A stretch of DNA of 64,000 nt from Gibbula magus (lineage: Eukaryota; Mollusca; Gastropoda; Trochida; Trochidae), in NCBI GenBank assembly GCA_936450465.1, contig CAKZFU010000133.1:1-64000 (forward strand). The letters run 5' to 3'. The translations under genes and the position numbers were made by a program. A model generated the notes under the pieces. The model searched no databases, was not told the DNA's origin, and saw only the letters and a list, made by a program, of their open reading frames with translations. Positions 50,590 through 62,714 of this stretch are shown here, piece by piece (within the stretch, counting starts at the first letter, position 1; each line of letters begins with the position of its first letter).

Positions 50590-52819
50590 CTAGGCCAAAG
50601 TCACCTTTTGGCCCATTTTTGGGCATGACTATAACGGCACGGGTTGCCGATAAGACGGTCACCGATTCCAAAAGGGAATGGGTCTATGCGACCGGCAGCA
50701 TGTGAGCTTCCATAGGAGACCATCAAAAGTTGTCTAGGCCAAAGTGACTTTTGGCCCAAAATTGGGCCTACAGGAATGACTATAACGGCATGGTTTGCCG
50801 ATAAGACGCTCACCGATTCCAAAAGTGAATGCGTCTATGCGACCGACAGCATGTGAGCTTCCATAGGAGACCATCAAAAGTTGTCTAGGCCAAAGTGACT
50901 TTTGGCCCAAAATTGGGCCTACAGGAATGACTATAACGGCACGGTTTGCCGATAAGACGGTCACCGATTCCAAAAGTGAATGCGTCTATGCGACCGACAG
51001 CATGTGAGCTTCCATAGGAGACCATCAAAAGTTGTCTAGGCCAAAGTCACCTTTTCGCCCATTTTTGGGCATGACTATAACGGCACGGGTTGCCGATAAG
51101 ACGGTCACCGATTCCAAAAGGGAATGCGTCTATGCGACCGGCAGTATGTGAGCTTCCATAGGAGACCATCAAAAGTTGTCTAGGCCAAAGTGACTTTTGG
51201 CCCAAAATTGGGCCTACAGGAATGACTATAACGGCACGGTTTGCCGATAAGACGCTCACCGATTCCAAAAGTGAATGCGTCTATGCGACCGACAGCATGT
51301 GAGCTTCCATAGGAGACCATCAAAAGTTGTCTAGGCCAAAGTGACTTTTGGCCCAAAATTGGGCCTACAGGAATGACTATAACGGCACGGTTTGCCGATA
51401 AGACGGTCACCGATTCCAAAAGTGAATGCGTCTATGCGACCGACAGCATGTGAGCTTCCATAGGAGACCATCAAAAGTTGTCTAGGCCAAAGTCACCTTT
51501 TGGCCCATTTTTGGGCATGACTATAACGGCACGGGTTGCCGATAAGACGGTCACCGATTCCAAAAGGGAATGCGTCTATGCGACCGGCAGCATGTGAGCT
51601 TCCATAGGAGACCATCAAAAGTTGTCTAGGCCAAAGTGACTTTTGGCCCAAAATTGGGCCTACAGGAATGACTATAACGGCACGGTTTGCCGATAAGACG
51701 CTCACCGATTCCAAAAGTGAATGCGTCTATGCGACCGACAGCATGTGAGCTTCCATAGGAGACCATCAAAAGTTGTCTAGGCCAAAGTGACTTTTGGCCC
51801 AAAATTGGGCCTACAGGAATGACTATAACGGCACGGTTTGCCGATAAGACGGTCACCGATTCCAAAAGTGAATGCGTCTATGCGACCGACAGCATGTGAA
51901 CTTCCATAGGAGACCATCAAAAGTTGTCTAGGCCAAAGTCACCTTTTGGCCCATTTTTGGGCATGACTATAACGGCACGGGTTGCCGATAAGACGGTCAC
52001 CGATTCCAAAAGGGAATGCGTCTATGCGACCGGCAGCATGTGAGCTTCCATAGGAGACCATCAAAAGTTGTCTAGGCCAAAGTGACTTTTGGCCCAAAAT
52101 TGGGCCTACAGGAATGACTATAACGGCACGGTTTGCCGATAAGACGCTCACCGATTCCAAAAGTGAATGCGTCTATGCGACCGACAGCATGTGAGCTTCC
52201 ATAGGAGACCATCAAAAGTTGTCTAGGCCAAAGTGACTTTTGGCCCAAAATTGGGCCTACAGGAATGACTATAACGGCACGGTTTGCCGATAAGACGGTC
52301 ACCGATTCCAAAAGTGAATGCGTCTATGCGACCGACAGCATGTGAGCTTCCATAGGAGACCATCAAAAGTTGTCTAGGCCAAAGTCACCTTTTGGCCCAT
52401 TTTTGGGCATGACTATAATGGCACGGGTTGCCGATAAGACGGTCACCGATTCCAAAAGGGAATGCGTCTATGCGACCGGCAGCATGTGAGCTTCCATAGG
52501 AGACCATCAAAAGTTGTCTAGGCCAAAGTGACTTTTGGCCCAAAATTGGGCCTACAGGAATGACTATAACGGCACGGTTTGCCGATAAGACGCTCACCGA
52601 TTCCAAAAGTGAATGCGTCTATGCGACCGACAGCATGTGAGCTTCCATAGGAGACCATCAAAAGTTGTCTAGGCCAAAGTGACTTTTGGCCCAAAATTGG
52701 GCCTACAGGAATGACTATAACGGCACGGTTTGCCGATAAGACGGTCACCGATTCCAAAAGTGAATGCGTCTATGCGACCGACAGCATGTGAGCTTCCATA
52801 GGAGACCATCAAAAGTTGT
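50590..52819. repeat. 3,568-bp-offset duplication, copy 2
   Basis: Carries the partner markers at 50,681, 51,145 and 52,419. Private differences from copy 1 include GTGAACTTCC at 51,900 here and GTGACCTTCC at 47,886 in copy 1, so the copies have each gained mutations since. Confidence 0.87.
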
Positions 52820-54754
52820 CTAGGCCAAAGTCACCTTTTGGCCCATTTTTGGGCATGACTATAACGGCACGGGTTGCCGATAAGACGGTCACCGATTCCA
52901 AAAGGGAATGCGTCTATGCGACCGGCAGCATGTGAGCTTCCATAGGAGACCATCAAAAGTTGTCTAGGCCAAAGTGACTTTTGGCCCAAAATTGGGCCTA
53001 CAGGAATGACTATAACGGCACGGTTTGCCGATAAGACGCTCACCGATTCCAAAAGTGAATGCGTCTATGCGACCGACAGCATGTGAGCTTCCATAGGAGA
53101 CCATCAAAAGTTGTCTAGGCCAAAGTGACTTTTGGCCCAAAATTGGGCCTACAGGAATGACTATAACGGCACGGTTTGCCGATAAGACGCTCACCGATTC
53201 CAAAAGTGAATGCGTCTATGCGACCGACAGCATGTGAGCTTCCATAGGAGACCATCAAAAGTTGTCTAGGCCAAAGTCACCTTTTGGCCCATTTTTGGGC
53301 ATGACTATAACGGCACGGGTTGCCGATAAGACGGTCACCGATTCCAAAAGGGAATGCGTCTATGCGACCGGCAGCATGTGAGCTTCCATAGGAGACCATC
53401 AAAAGTTGTCTAGGCCAAAGTGACTTTTGGCCCAAAATTTGGCCTACAGGAATGACTATAACGGCACGGTTTGCCGATAAGACGCTCACCGATTCCAAAA
53501 GTGAATGCGTCTATGCGACCGACAGCATGTGAGCTTCCATAGGAGACCATCAAAAGTTGTCTAGGCCAAAGTGACTTTTGGCCCAAAATTGGGCCTACAG
53601 GAATGACTATAACGGCACGGTTTGCCGATAAGACGGTCACCGATTCCAAAAGTGAATGCGTCTATGCGACCGACAGCATGTGAGCTTCCATAGGAGACCA
53701 TCAAAAGTTGTCTAGGCCAAAGTCACCTTTTGGCCCATTTTTGGGCATGACTATAACGGCACGGGTTGCCGATAAGACGGTCACCGATTCCAAAAGGGAA
53801 TGCGTCTATGCGACCGGCAGCATGTGAGCTTCCATAGGAGACCATCAAAAGTTGTCTAGGCCAAAGTGACTTTTGGCCCAAAATTGGGCCTACAGGAATG
53901 ACTATAACGGCACGGTTTGCCGATAAGACGCTCACCGATTCCAAAAGTGAATGCGTCTATGCGACCGACAGCATGTGAGCTTCCATAGGAGACCATCAAA
54001 AGTTGTCTAGGCCAAAGTGACTTTTGGCCCAAAATTGGGCCTACAGGAATGACTATAACGGCACGGTTTGCCGATAAGACGGTCACCGATTCCAAAAGTG
54101 AATGCGTCTATGCGACCGACAGCATGTGAGCTTCCATAGGAGACCATCAAAAGTTGTCTAGGCCAAAGTCACCTTTTGGCCCATTTTTGGGCATGACTAT
54201 AACGGCACGGGTTGCCGATAAGACGGTCACCGATTCCAAAAGGGAATGCGTCTATGCGACCGGCAGCATGTGAGCTTCCATAGGAGACCATCAAAAGTTG
54301 TCTAGGCCAAAGTGACTTTTGGCCCAAAATTGGGCCTACAGGAATGACTATAACGGCACGGTTTGCCGATAAGACGCTCACCGATTCCAAAAGTGAATGC
54401 GTCTATGCGACCGACAGCATGTGAGCTTCCATAGGAGACCATCAAAAGTTGTCTAGGCCAAAGTGACTTTTGGCCCAAAATTGGGCCTACAGGAATGACT
54501 ATAACGGCACGGTTTGCCGATAAGACGCTCACCGATTCCAAAAGTGAATGCGTCTATGCGACCGACAGCATGTGAGCTTCCATAGGAGACCATCAAAAGT
54601 TGTCTAGGCCAAAGTGACTTTTGGCCCAAAATTGGGCCTACAGGAATGACTATAACGGCACGGTTTGCCGATAAGACGGTCACCGATTCCAAAAGTGAAT
54701 GCGTCTATGCGACCGACAGCATGTGAGCTTCCATAGGAGACCATCAAAAGTTGT

Positions 54755-54898
54755 CTAGGCCAAAGTCACCTTTTGGCCCATTTTTGGGCATGACTATAAC
54801 GGCACGGGTTGCCGATAAGACGGTCACCGATTCCAAAAGGGAATGCGTCTATGCGACCGACAGCATGTGAGCTTCCATAGGAGACCATCAAAAGTTGT
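54755..54898. repeat. C monomer with A/B ending, followed by C
   Basis: C class through GGGAATGC but ending GACCGACAGC, then a C monomer at 54,899. This is the footprint expected if a C was joined near its end to the end of a B monomer in register, removing 302 bp. The next C (54,899) has GGCCCAATTTTGGGCA at 54,919-54,934, an intermediate form of the second dyad. Confidence 0.82.
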
Positions 54899-56236
54899 CT
54901 AGGCCAAAGTCACCTTTTGGCCCAATTTTGGGCATGACTATAACGGCACGGGTTGCCGATAAGACGGTCACCGATTCCAAAAGGGAATGCGTCTATGCGA
55001 CCGGCAGCATGTGAGCTTCCATAGGAGACCATCAAAAGTTGTCTAGGCCAAAGTGACTTTTGGCCCAAAATTGGGCCTACAGGAATGACTATAACGGCAC
55101 GGTTTGCCGATAAGACGCTCACCGATTCCAAAAGTGAATGCGTCTATGCGACCGACAGCATGTGAGCTTCCATAGGAGACCATCAAAAGTTGTCTAGGCC
55201 AAAGTGACTTTTGGCCCAAAATTGGGCCTACAGGAATGACTATAACGGCACGGTTTGCCGATAAGACGGTCACCGATTCCAAAAGTGAATGCGTCTATGC
55301 GACCGACAGCATGTGAGCTTCCATAGGAGACCATCAAAAGTTGTCTAGGCCAAAGTCACCTTTTGGCCCATTTTTGGGCATGACTATAACGGCACGGGTT
55401 GCCGATAAGACGGTCACCGATTCCAAAAGGGAATGCGTCTATGCGACCGGCAGCATGTGAGCTTCCATAGGAGACCATCAAAAGTTGTCTAGGCCAAAGT
55501 GACTTTTGGCCCAAAATTGGGCCTACAGGAATGACTATAACGGCACGGTTTGCCGATAAGACGGTCACCGATTCCAAAAGTGAATGCGTCTATGCGACCG
55601 ACAGCATGTGAGCTTCCATAGGAGACCATCAAAAGTTGTCTAGGCCAAAGTGACTTTTGGCCCAAAATTGGGCCTACAGGAATGACTATAACGGCACGGT
55701 TTGCCCATAAGACGCTCACCGATTCCAAAAGTGAATGCGTCTATGCGACCGACAGCATGTGAGCTTCCATAGGAGACCATCAAAAGTTGTCTAGGCCAAA
55801 GTCACCTTTTGGCCCATTTTTGGGCATGACTATAACGGCACGGGTTGCCGATAAGACGGTCACCGATTCCAAAAGGGAATGCGTCTATGCGACCGGCAGC
55901 ATGTGAGCTTCCATAGGAGACCATCAAAAGTTGTCTAGGCCAAAGTGACTTTTGGCCCAAAATTGGGCCTACAGGAATGACTATAACGGCACGGTTTGCC
56001 GATAAGACGCTCACCGATTCCAAAAGTGAATGCGTCTATGCGACCGACAGCATGTGAGCTTCCATAGGAGACCATCAAAAGTTGTCTAGGCCAAAGTGAC
56101 TTTTGGCCCAAAATTGGGCCTACAGGAATGACTATAACGGCACGGTTTGCCGATAAGACGGTCACCGATTCCAAAAGTGAATGCGTCTATGCGACCGACA
56201 GCATGTGAGCTTCCATAGGAGACCATCAAAAGTTGT

Positions 56237-58216
56237 CTAGGCCAAAGTCACCTTTTGGCCCATTTTTGGGCATGACTATAACGGCACGGGTTGCCGATAA
56301 GACGGTCACCGATTCCAAAAGGGAATGCGTCTATGCGACCGGCAGCATGTGAGCTTCCATAGGAGACCATCAAAAGTTGTCTAGGCCAAAGTGACTTTTG
56401 GCCCAAAATTGGGCCTACAGGAATGACTATAACGGCACGGTTTGCCGATAAGACGGTCACCGATTCCAAAAGTGAATGCGTCTATGCGACCGACAGCATG
56501 TGAGCTTCCATAGGAGACCATCAAAAGTTGTCTAGGCCAAAGTGACTTTTGGCCCAAAATTGGGCCTACAGGAATGACTATAACGGCACGGTTTGCCCAT
56601 AAGACGCTCACCGATTCCAAAAGTGAATGCGTCTATGCGACCGACAGCATGTGAGCTTCCATAGGAGACCATCAAAAGTTGTCTAGGCCAAAGTCACCTT
56701 TTGGCCCATTTTTGGGCATGACTATAACGGCACGGGTTGCCGATAAGACGGTCACCGATTCCAAAAGGGAATGCGTCTATGCGACCGGCAGCATGTGAGC
56801 TTCCATAGGAGACCATCAAAAGTTGTCTAGGCCAAAGTGACTTTTGGCCCAAAATTGGGCCTACAGGAATGACTATAACGGCACGGTTTGCCGATAAGAC
56901 GCTCACCGATTCCAAAAGTGAATGCGTCTATGCGACCGACAGCATGTGAGCTTCCATAGGAGACCATCAAAAGTTGTCTAGGCCAAAGTGACTTTTGGCC
57001 CAAAATTGGGCCTACAGGAATGACTATAACGGCACGGTTTGCCGATAAGACGCTCACCGATTCCAAAAGTGAATGCGTCTATGCGACCGACAGCATGTGA
57101 GCTTCCATAGGAGACCATCAAAAGTTGTCTAGGCCAAAGTCACCTTTTGGCCCATTTTTGGGCATGACTATAACGGCACGGGTTGCCGATAAGACGGTCA
57201 CCGATTCCAAAAGGGAATGCGTCTATGCGACCGGCAGCATGTGAGCTTCCATAGGAGACCATCAAAAGTTGTCTAGGCCAAAGTGACTTTTGGCCCAAAA
57301 TTGGGCCTACAGGAATGACTATAACGGCACGGTTTGCCGATAAGACGCTCACCGATTCCAAAAGTGAATGCGTCTATGCGACCGACAGCATGTGAGCTTC
57401 CATAGGAGACCATCACGTCTATGCGACCGGCAGCATGTGAGCTTCCATAGGAGACCATCAAAAGTTGTCTAGGCCAAAGTGACTTTTGGCCCAAAATTGG
57501 GCCTACAGGAATGACTATAACGGCACGGTTTGCCGATAAGACGCTCACCGATTCCAAAAGTGAATGCGTCTATGCGACCGACAGCATGTGAGCTTCCATA
57601 GGAGACCATCAAAAGTTGTCTAGGCCAAAGTGACTTTTGGCCCAAAATTGGGCCTACAGGAATGACTATAACGGCACGGTTTGCCGATAAGACGGTCACC
57701 GATTCCAAAAGTGAATGCGTCTATGCGACCGACAGCATGTGAGCTTCCATAGGAGACCATCAAAAGTTGTCTAGGCCAAAGTCACCTTTTGGCCCATTTT
57801 TGGGCATGACTATAACGGCACGGGTTGCCGATAAGACGGTCACCGATTCCAAAAGGGAATGCGTCTATGCGACCGGCAGCATGTGAGCTTCCATAGGAGA
57901 CCATCAAAAGTTGTCTAGGCCAAAGTGACTTTTGGCCCAAAATTGGGCCTACAGGAATGACTATAACGGCACGGTTTGCCGATAAGACGCTCACCGATTC
58001 CAAAAGTGAATGCGTCTATGCGACCGACAGCATGTGAGCTTCCATAGGAGACCATCAAAAGTTGTCTAGGCCAAAGTGACTTTTGGCCCAAAATTGGGCC
58101 TACAGGAATGACTATAACGGCACGGTTTGCCGATAAGACGCTCACCGATTCCAAAAGTGAATGCGTCTATGCGACCGACAGCATGTGAGCTTCCATAGGA
58201 GACCATCAAAAGTTGT
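56237..58216. repeat. 2,865-bp duplication, copy 1
   Basis: Matches sequence 2,865 bp downstream: same C spacing (446, 446, 642, 446), same TTGCCCATAAG marker (56,598 and 59,463), same composite monomer (57,273 and 60,138). The TTGCCCATAAG marker also occurs at 55,706, 892 bp (two HORs) before 56,598, so an earlier two-HOR copy came first. Confidence 0.88.
57273..57468. repeat. Composite A plus C-tail monomer, 196 bp
   Basis: Class A to CCATCA (57,415), then a break into CGTCTATGCGACCGGCAGC, the last 53 bp of a C monomer, then a class-A monomer at 57,469. Against a regular order about 250 bp are missing: the last 8 bp of A, all of B and the first 91 bp of C. Confidence 0.92.
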
Positions 58217-58360
58217 CTAGGCCAAAGTCACCTTTTGGCCCATTTTTGGGCATGACTATAACGGCACGGGTTGCCGATAAGACGGTCACCGATTCCAAAA
58301 GTGAATGCGTCTATGCGACCGACAGCATGTGAGCTTCCATAGGAGACCATCAAAAGTTGT
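58217..58360. repeat. C to A/B hybrid monomer, followed by C
   Basis: C-class start and GGGTTGCC, then GTGAATGC and GACCGACAGC, then a C monomer at 58,361. In-register loss of two monomers, with the crossover between about 58,270 and 58,302. It lies where the match between the two 2,865-bp copies ends. Confidence 0.85.
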
Positions 58361-59101
58361 CTAGGCCAAAGTCACCTTTTGGCCCATTTTTGGGCATGAC
58401 TATAACGGCACGGGTTGCCGATAAGACGGTCACCGATTCCAAAAGGGAATGCGTCTATGCGACCGGCAGCATGTGAGCTTCCATAGGAGACCATCAAAAG
58501 TTGTCTAGGCCAAAGTGACTTTTGGCCCAAAATTGGGCCTACAGGAATGACTATAACGGCACGGTTTGCCGATAAGACGCTCACCGATTCCAAAAGTGAA
58601 TGCGTCTATGCGACCGACAGCATGTGAGCTTCCATAGGAGACCATCAAAAGTTGTCTAGGCCAAAGTGACTTTTGGCCCAAAATTGGGCCTACAGGAATG
58701 ACTATAACGGCACGGTTTGCCGATAAGACGGTCACCGATTCCAAAAGTGAATGCGTCTATGCGACCGACAGCATGTGAGCTTCCATAGGAGACCATCAAA
58801 AGTTGTCTAGGCCAAAGTCACCTTTTGGCCCATTTTTGGGCATGACTATAACGGCACGGGTTGCCGATAAGACGGTCACCGATTCCAAAAGGGAATGCGT
58901 CTATGCGACCGGCAGCATGTGAGCTTCCATAGGAGACCATCAAAAGTTGTCTAGGCCAAAGTGACTTTTGGCCCAAAATTGGGCCTACAGGAATGACTAT
59001 AACGGCACGGTTTGCCGATAAGACGGTCACCGATTCCAAAAGTGAATGCGTCTATGCGACCGACAGCATGTGAGCTTCCATAGGAGACCATCAAAAGTTG
59101 T

Positions 59102-61081
59102 CTAGGCCAAAGTCACCTTTTGGCCCATTTTTGGGCATGACTATAACGGCACGGGTTGCCGATAAGACGGTCACCGATTCCAAAAGGGAATGCGTCTATG
59201 CGACCGGCAGCATGTGAGCTTCCATAGGAGACCATCAAAAGTTGTCTAGGCCAAAGTGACTTTTGGCCCAAAATTGGGCCTACAGGAATGACTATAACGG
59301 CACGGTTTGCCGATAAGACGGTCACCGATTCCAAAAGTGAATGCGTCTATGCGACCGACAGCATGTGAGCTTCCATAGGAGACCATCAAAAGTTGTCTAG
59401 GCCAAAGTGACTTTTGGCCCAAAATTGGGCCTACAGGAATGACTATAACGGCACGGTTTGCCCATAAGACGCTCACCGATTCCAAAAGTGAATGCGTCTA
59501 TGCGACCGACAGCATGTGAGCTTCCATAGGAGACCATCAAAAGTTGTCTAGGCCAAAGTCACCTTTTGGCCCATTTTTGGGCATGACTATAACGGCACGG
59601 GTTGCCGATAAGACGGTCACCGATTCCAAAAGGGAATGCGTCTATGCGACCGTCAGCATGTGAGCTTCCATAGGAGACCATCAAAAGTTGTCTAGGCCAA
59701 AGTGACTTTTGGCCCAAAATTGGGCCTACAGGAATGACTATAACGGCACGGTTTGCCGATAAGACGCTCACCGATTCCAAAAGTGAATGCGTCTATGCGA
59801 CCGACAGCATGTGAGCTTCCATAGGAGACCATCAAAAGTTGTCTAGGCCAAAGTGACTTTTGGCCCAAAATTGGGCCTACAGGAATGACTATAACGGCAC
59901 GGTTTGCCGATAAGACGCTCACCGATTCCAAAAGTGAATGCGTCTATGCGACCGACAGCATGTGAGCTTCCATAGGAGACCATCAAAAGTTGTCTAGGCC
60001 AAAGTCACCTTTTGGCCCATTTTTGGGCATGACTATAACGGCACGGGTTGCCGATAAGACGGTCACCGATTCCAAAAGGGAATGCGTCTATGCGACCGGC
60101 AGCATGTGAGCTTCCATAGGAGACCATCAAAAGTTGTCTAGGCCAAAGTGACTTTTGGCCCAAAATTGGGCCTACAGGAATGACTATAACGGCACGGTTT
60201 GCCGATAAGACGCTCACCGATTCCAAAAGTGAATGCGTCTATGCGACCGACAGCATGTGAGCTTCCATAGGAGACCATTGCGTCTATGCGACCGGCAGCA
60301 TGTGAGCTTCCATAGGAGACCATCAAAAGTTGTCTAGGCCAAAGTGACTTTTGGCCCAAAATTGGGCCTACAGGAATGACTATAACGGCACGGTTTGCCG
60401 ATAAGACGCTCACCGATTCCAAAAGTGAATGCGTCTATGCGACCGACAGCATGTGAGCTTCCATAGGAGACCATCAAAAGTTGTCTAGGCCAAAGTGACT
60501 TTTGGCCCAAAATTGGGCCTACAGGAATGACTATAACGGCACGGTTTGCCGATAAGACGGTCACCGATTCCAAAAGTGAATGCGTCTATGCGACCGACAG
60601 CATGTGAGCTTCCATAGGAGACCATCAAAAGTTGTCTAGGCCAAAGTCACCTTTTGGCCCATTTTTGGGCATGACTATAACGGCACGGGTTGCCGATAAG
60701 ACGGTCACCGATTCCAAAAGGGAATGCGTCTATGCGACCGGCAGCATGTGAGCTTCCATAGGAGACCATCAAAAGTTGTCTAGGCCAAAGTGACTTTTGG
60801 CCCAAAATTGGGCCTACAGGAATGACTATAACGGCACGGTTTGCCGATAAGACGCTCACCGATTCCAAAAGTGAATGCGTCTATGCGACCGACAGCATGT
60901 GAGCTTCCATAGGAGACCATCAAAAGTTGTCTAGGCCAAAGTGACTTTTGGCCCAAAATTGGGCCTACAGGAATGACTATAACGGCACGGTTTGCCGATA
61001 AGACGGTCACCGATTCCAAAAGTGAATGCGTCTATGCGACCGACAGCATGTGAGCTTCCATAGGAGACCATCAAAAGTTGT
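59102..61081. repeat. 2,865-bp duplication, copy 2
   Basis: Partner of 56,237-58,216. Differences seen include GACCGTCAGC near 59,652 and a 2-bp difference at the composite-monomer junction (60,279-60,280). Confidence 0.88.
60138..60333. repeat. Composite A plus C-tail monomer, 196 bp, second copy
   Basis: Same length and register as 57,273-57,468, but the junction reads CCATTGCGTCT in place of CCATCACGTCT. TG at 60,279-60,280 is what the C-side parent carries just before CGTCT. CA at 57,414-57,415 is what the A-side parent carries after CCAT. Confidence 0.92.
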
Positions 61082-62268
61082 CTAGGCCAAAGTCACCTTT
61101 TGGCCCATTTTTGGGCATGACTATAACGGCACGGGTTGCCGATAAGACGGTCACCGATTCCAAAAGGGAATGCGTCTATGCGACCGGCAGCATGTGAGCT
61201 TCCATAGGAGACCATCAAAAGTTGTCTAGGCCAAAGTGACTTTTGGCCCAAAATTGGGCCTACAGGAATGACTATAACGGCACGGTTTGCCGATAAGACG
61301 CTCACCGATTCCAAAAGTGAATGCGTCTATGCGACCGACAGCATGTGAGCTTCCATAGGAGACCATCAAAAGTTGTCTAGGCCAAAGTGACTTTTGGCCC
61401 AAAATTGGGCCTACAGGAATGACTATAACGGCACGGTTTGCCGATAAGACGCTCACCGATTCCAAAAGTGAATGCGTCTATGCGACCGACAGCATGTGAG
61501 CTTCCATAGGAGACCATCAAAAGTTGTCTAGGCCAAAGTCACCTTTTGGCCCATTTTTGGGCATGACTATAACGGCACGGGTTGCCGATAAGACGCTCAC
61601 CGATTCCAAAAGTGAATGCGTCTATGCGACCGGCAGCATGTGAGCTTCCATAGGAGACCATCAAAAGTTGTCTAGGCCAAAGTGACTTTTGGCCCAAAAT
61701 TGGGCCTACAGGAATGACTATAACGGCACGGTTTGCCGATAAGACGGTCACCGATTCCAAAAGTGAATGCGTCTATGCGACCGACAGCATGTGAGCTTCC
61801 ATAGGAGACCATCAAAAGTTGTCTAGGCCAAAGTCACCTTTTGGCCCATTTTTGGGCATGACTATAACGGCACGGGTTGCCGATAAGACGGTCACCGATT
61901 CCAAAAGGGAATGCGTCTATGCGACCGGCAGCATGTGAGCTTCCATAGGAGACCATCAAAAGTTGTCTAGGCCAAAGTGACTTTTGGCCCAAAATTGGGC
62001 CTACAGGAATGACTATAACGGCACGGTTTGCCGATAAGACGCTCACCGATTCCAAAAGTGAATGCGTCTATGCGACCGGCAGCATGTGAGCTTCCATAGG
62101 AGACCATCAAAAGTTGTCTAGGCCAAAGTGACTTTTGGCCCAAAATTGGGCCTACAGGAATGACTATAACGGCACGGTTTGCCGATAAGACGGTCACCGA
62201 TTCCAAAAGTGAATGCGTCTATGCGACCGACAGCATGTGAGCTTCCATAGGAGACCATCAAAAGTTGT

Positions 62269-62714
62269 CTAGGCCAAAGTCACCTTTTGGCCCATTTTTG
62301 GGCATGACTATAACGGCACGGGTTGCCAATAAGACGGTCACCGATTCCAAAAGGGAATGCGTCTATGCGACCGGCAGCATGTGAGCTTCCATAGGAGACC
62401 ATCAAAAGTTGTCTAGGCCAAAGTGACTTTTGGCCCAAAATTGGGCCTACAGGAATGACTATAACGGCACATTTTGCCGATAAGACGCTCACCGATTCCA
62501 AAAGTGAATGCGTCTATGCGACCGACAGCATGTGAGCTTCCATAGGAGACCATCAAAAGTTGTCTAGGCCAAAGTGACGTTTGGCAGAAAATTGGGCCTA
62601 CAGGAATGACTATAACGGCACGGTTTGCCGATAAGACGGTCACCGATTCCAAAAGTGAATGCGTCTATGCGACCGACAGCATGTGAGCTTCCATAGGAGA
62701 CCATCAAAAGTTGT
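62269..62714. repeat. Locally diverged HOR
   Basis: One HOR has more private changes than its neighbours: TTGCCAATAAG at 62,328, CACATTTTGCC at 62,471-62,472, GACGTTT near 62,580 and GGCAGAAAATT at 62,586-62,587. The last destroys the left arm of the second dyad. It may be a copy that has escaped homogenisation. Confidence 0.85.

Larger units (their letters stand above)
45533..54158. repeat. Regular 446-bp block with private HOR variant family
   Basis: All HORs are 446 bp except one of 597 bp at 46,425. Several carry linked marker changes not seen elsewhere. GAATGGGTC in C lies at 46,516, 47,113, 49,343, 49,789 and 50,681. GGCATGG in A (or the following monomer) lies at 46,777, 47,223, 49,453, 49,899 and 50,791. 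CGCTCATCG lies at 46,202, 46,648 and 50,367. In four HORs (from 47,022, 49,252, 49,698 and 50,590) GGGTC and GGCATGG occur together, so whole HORs were copied locally. Confidence 0.88.
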
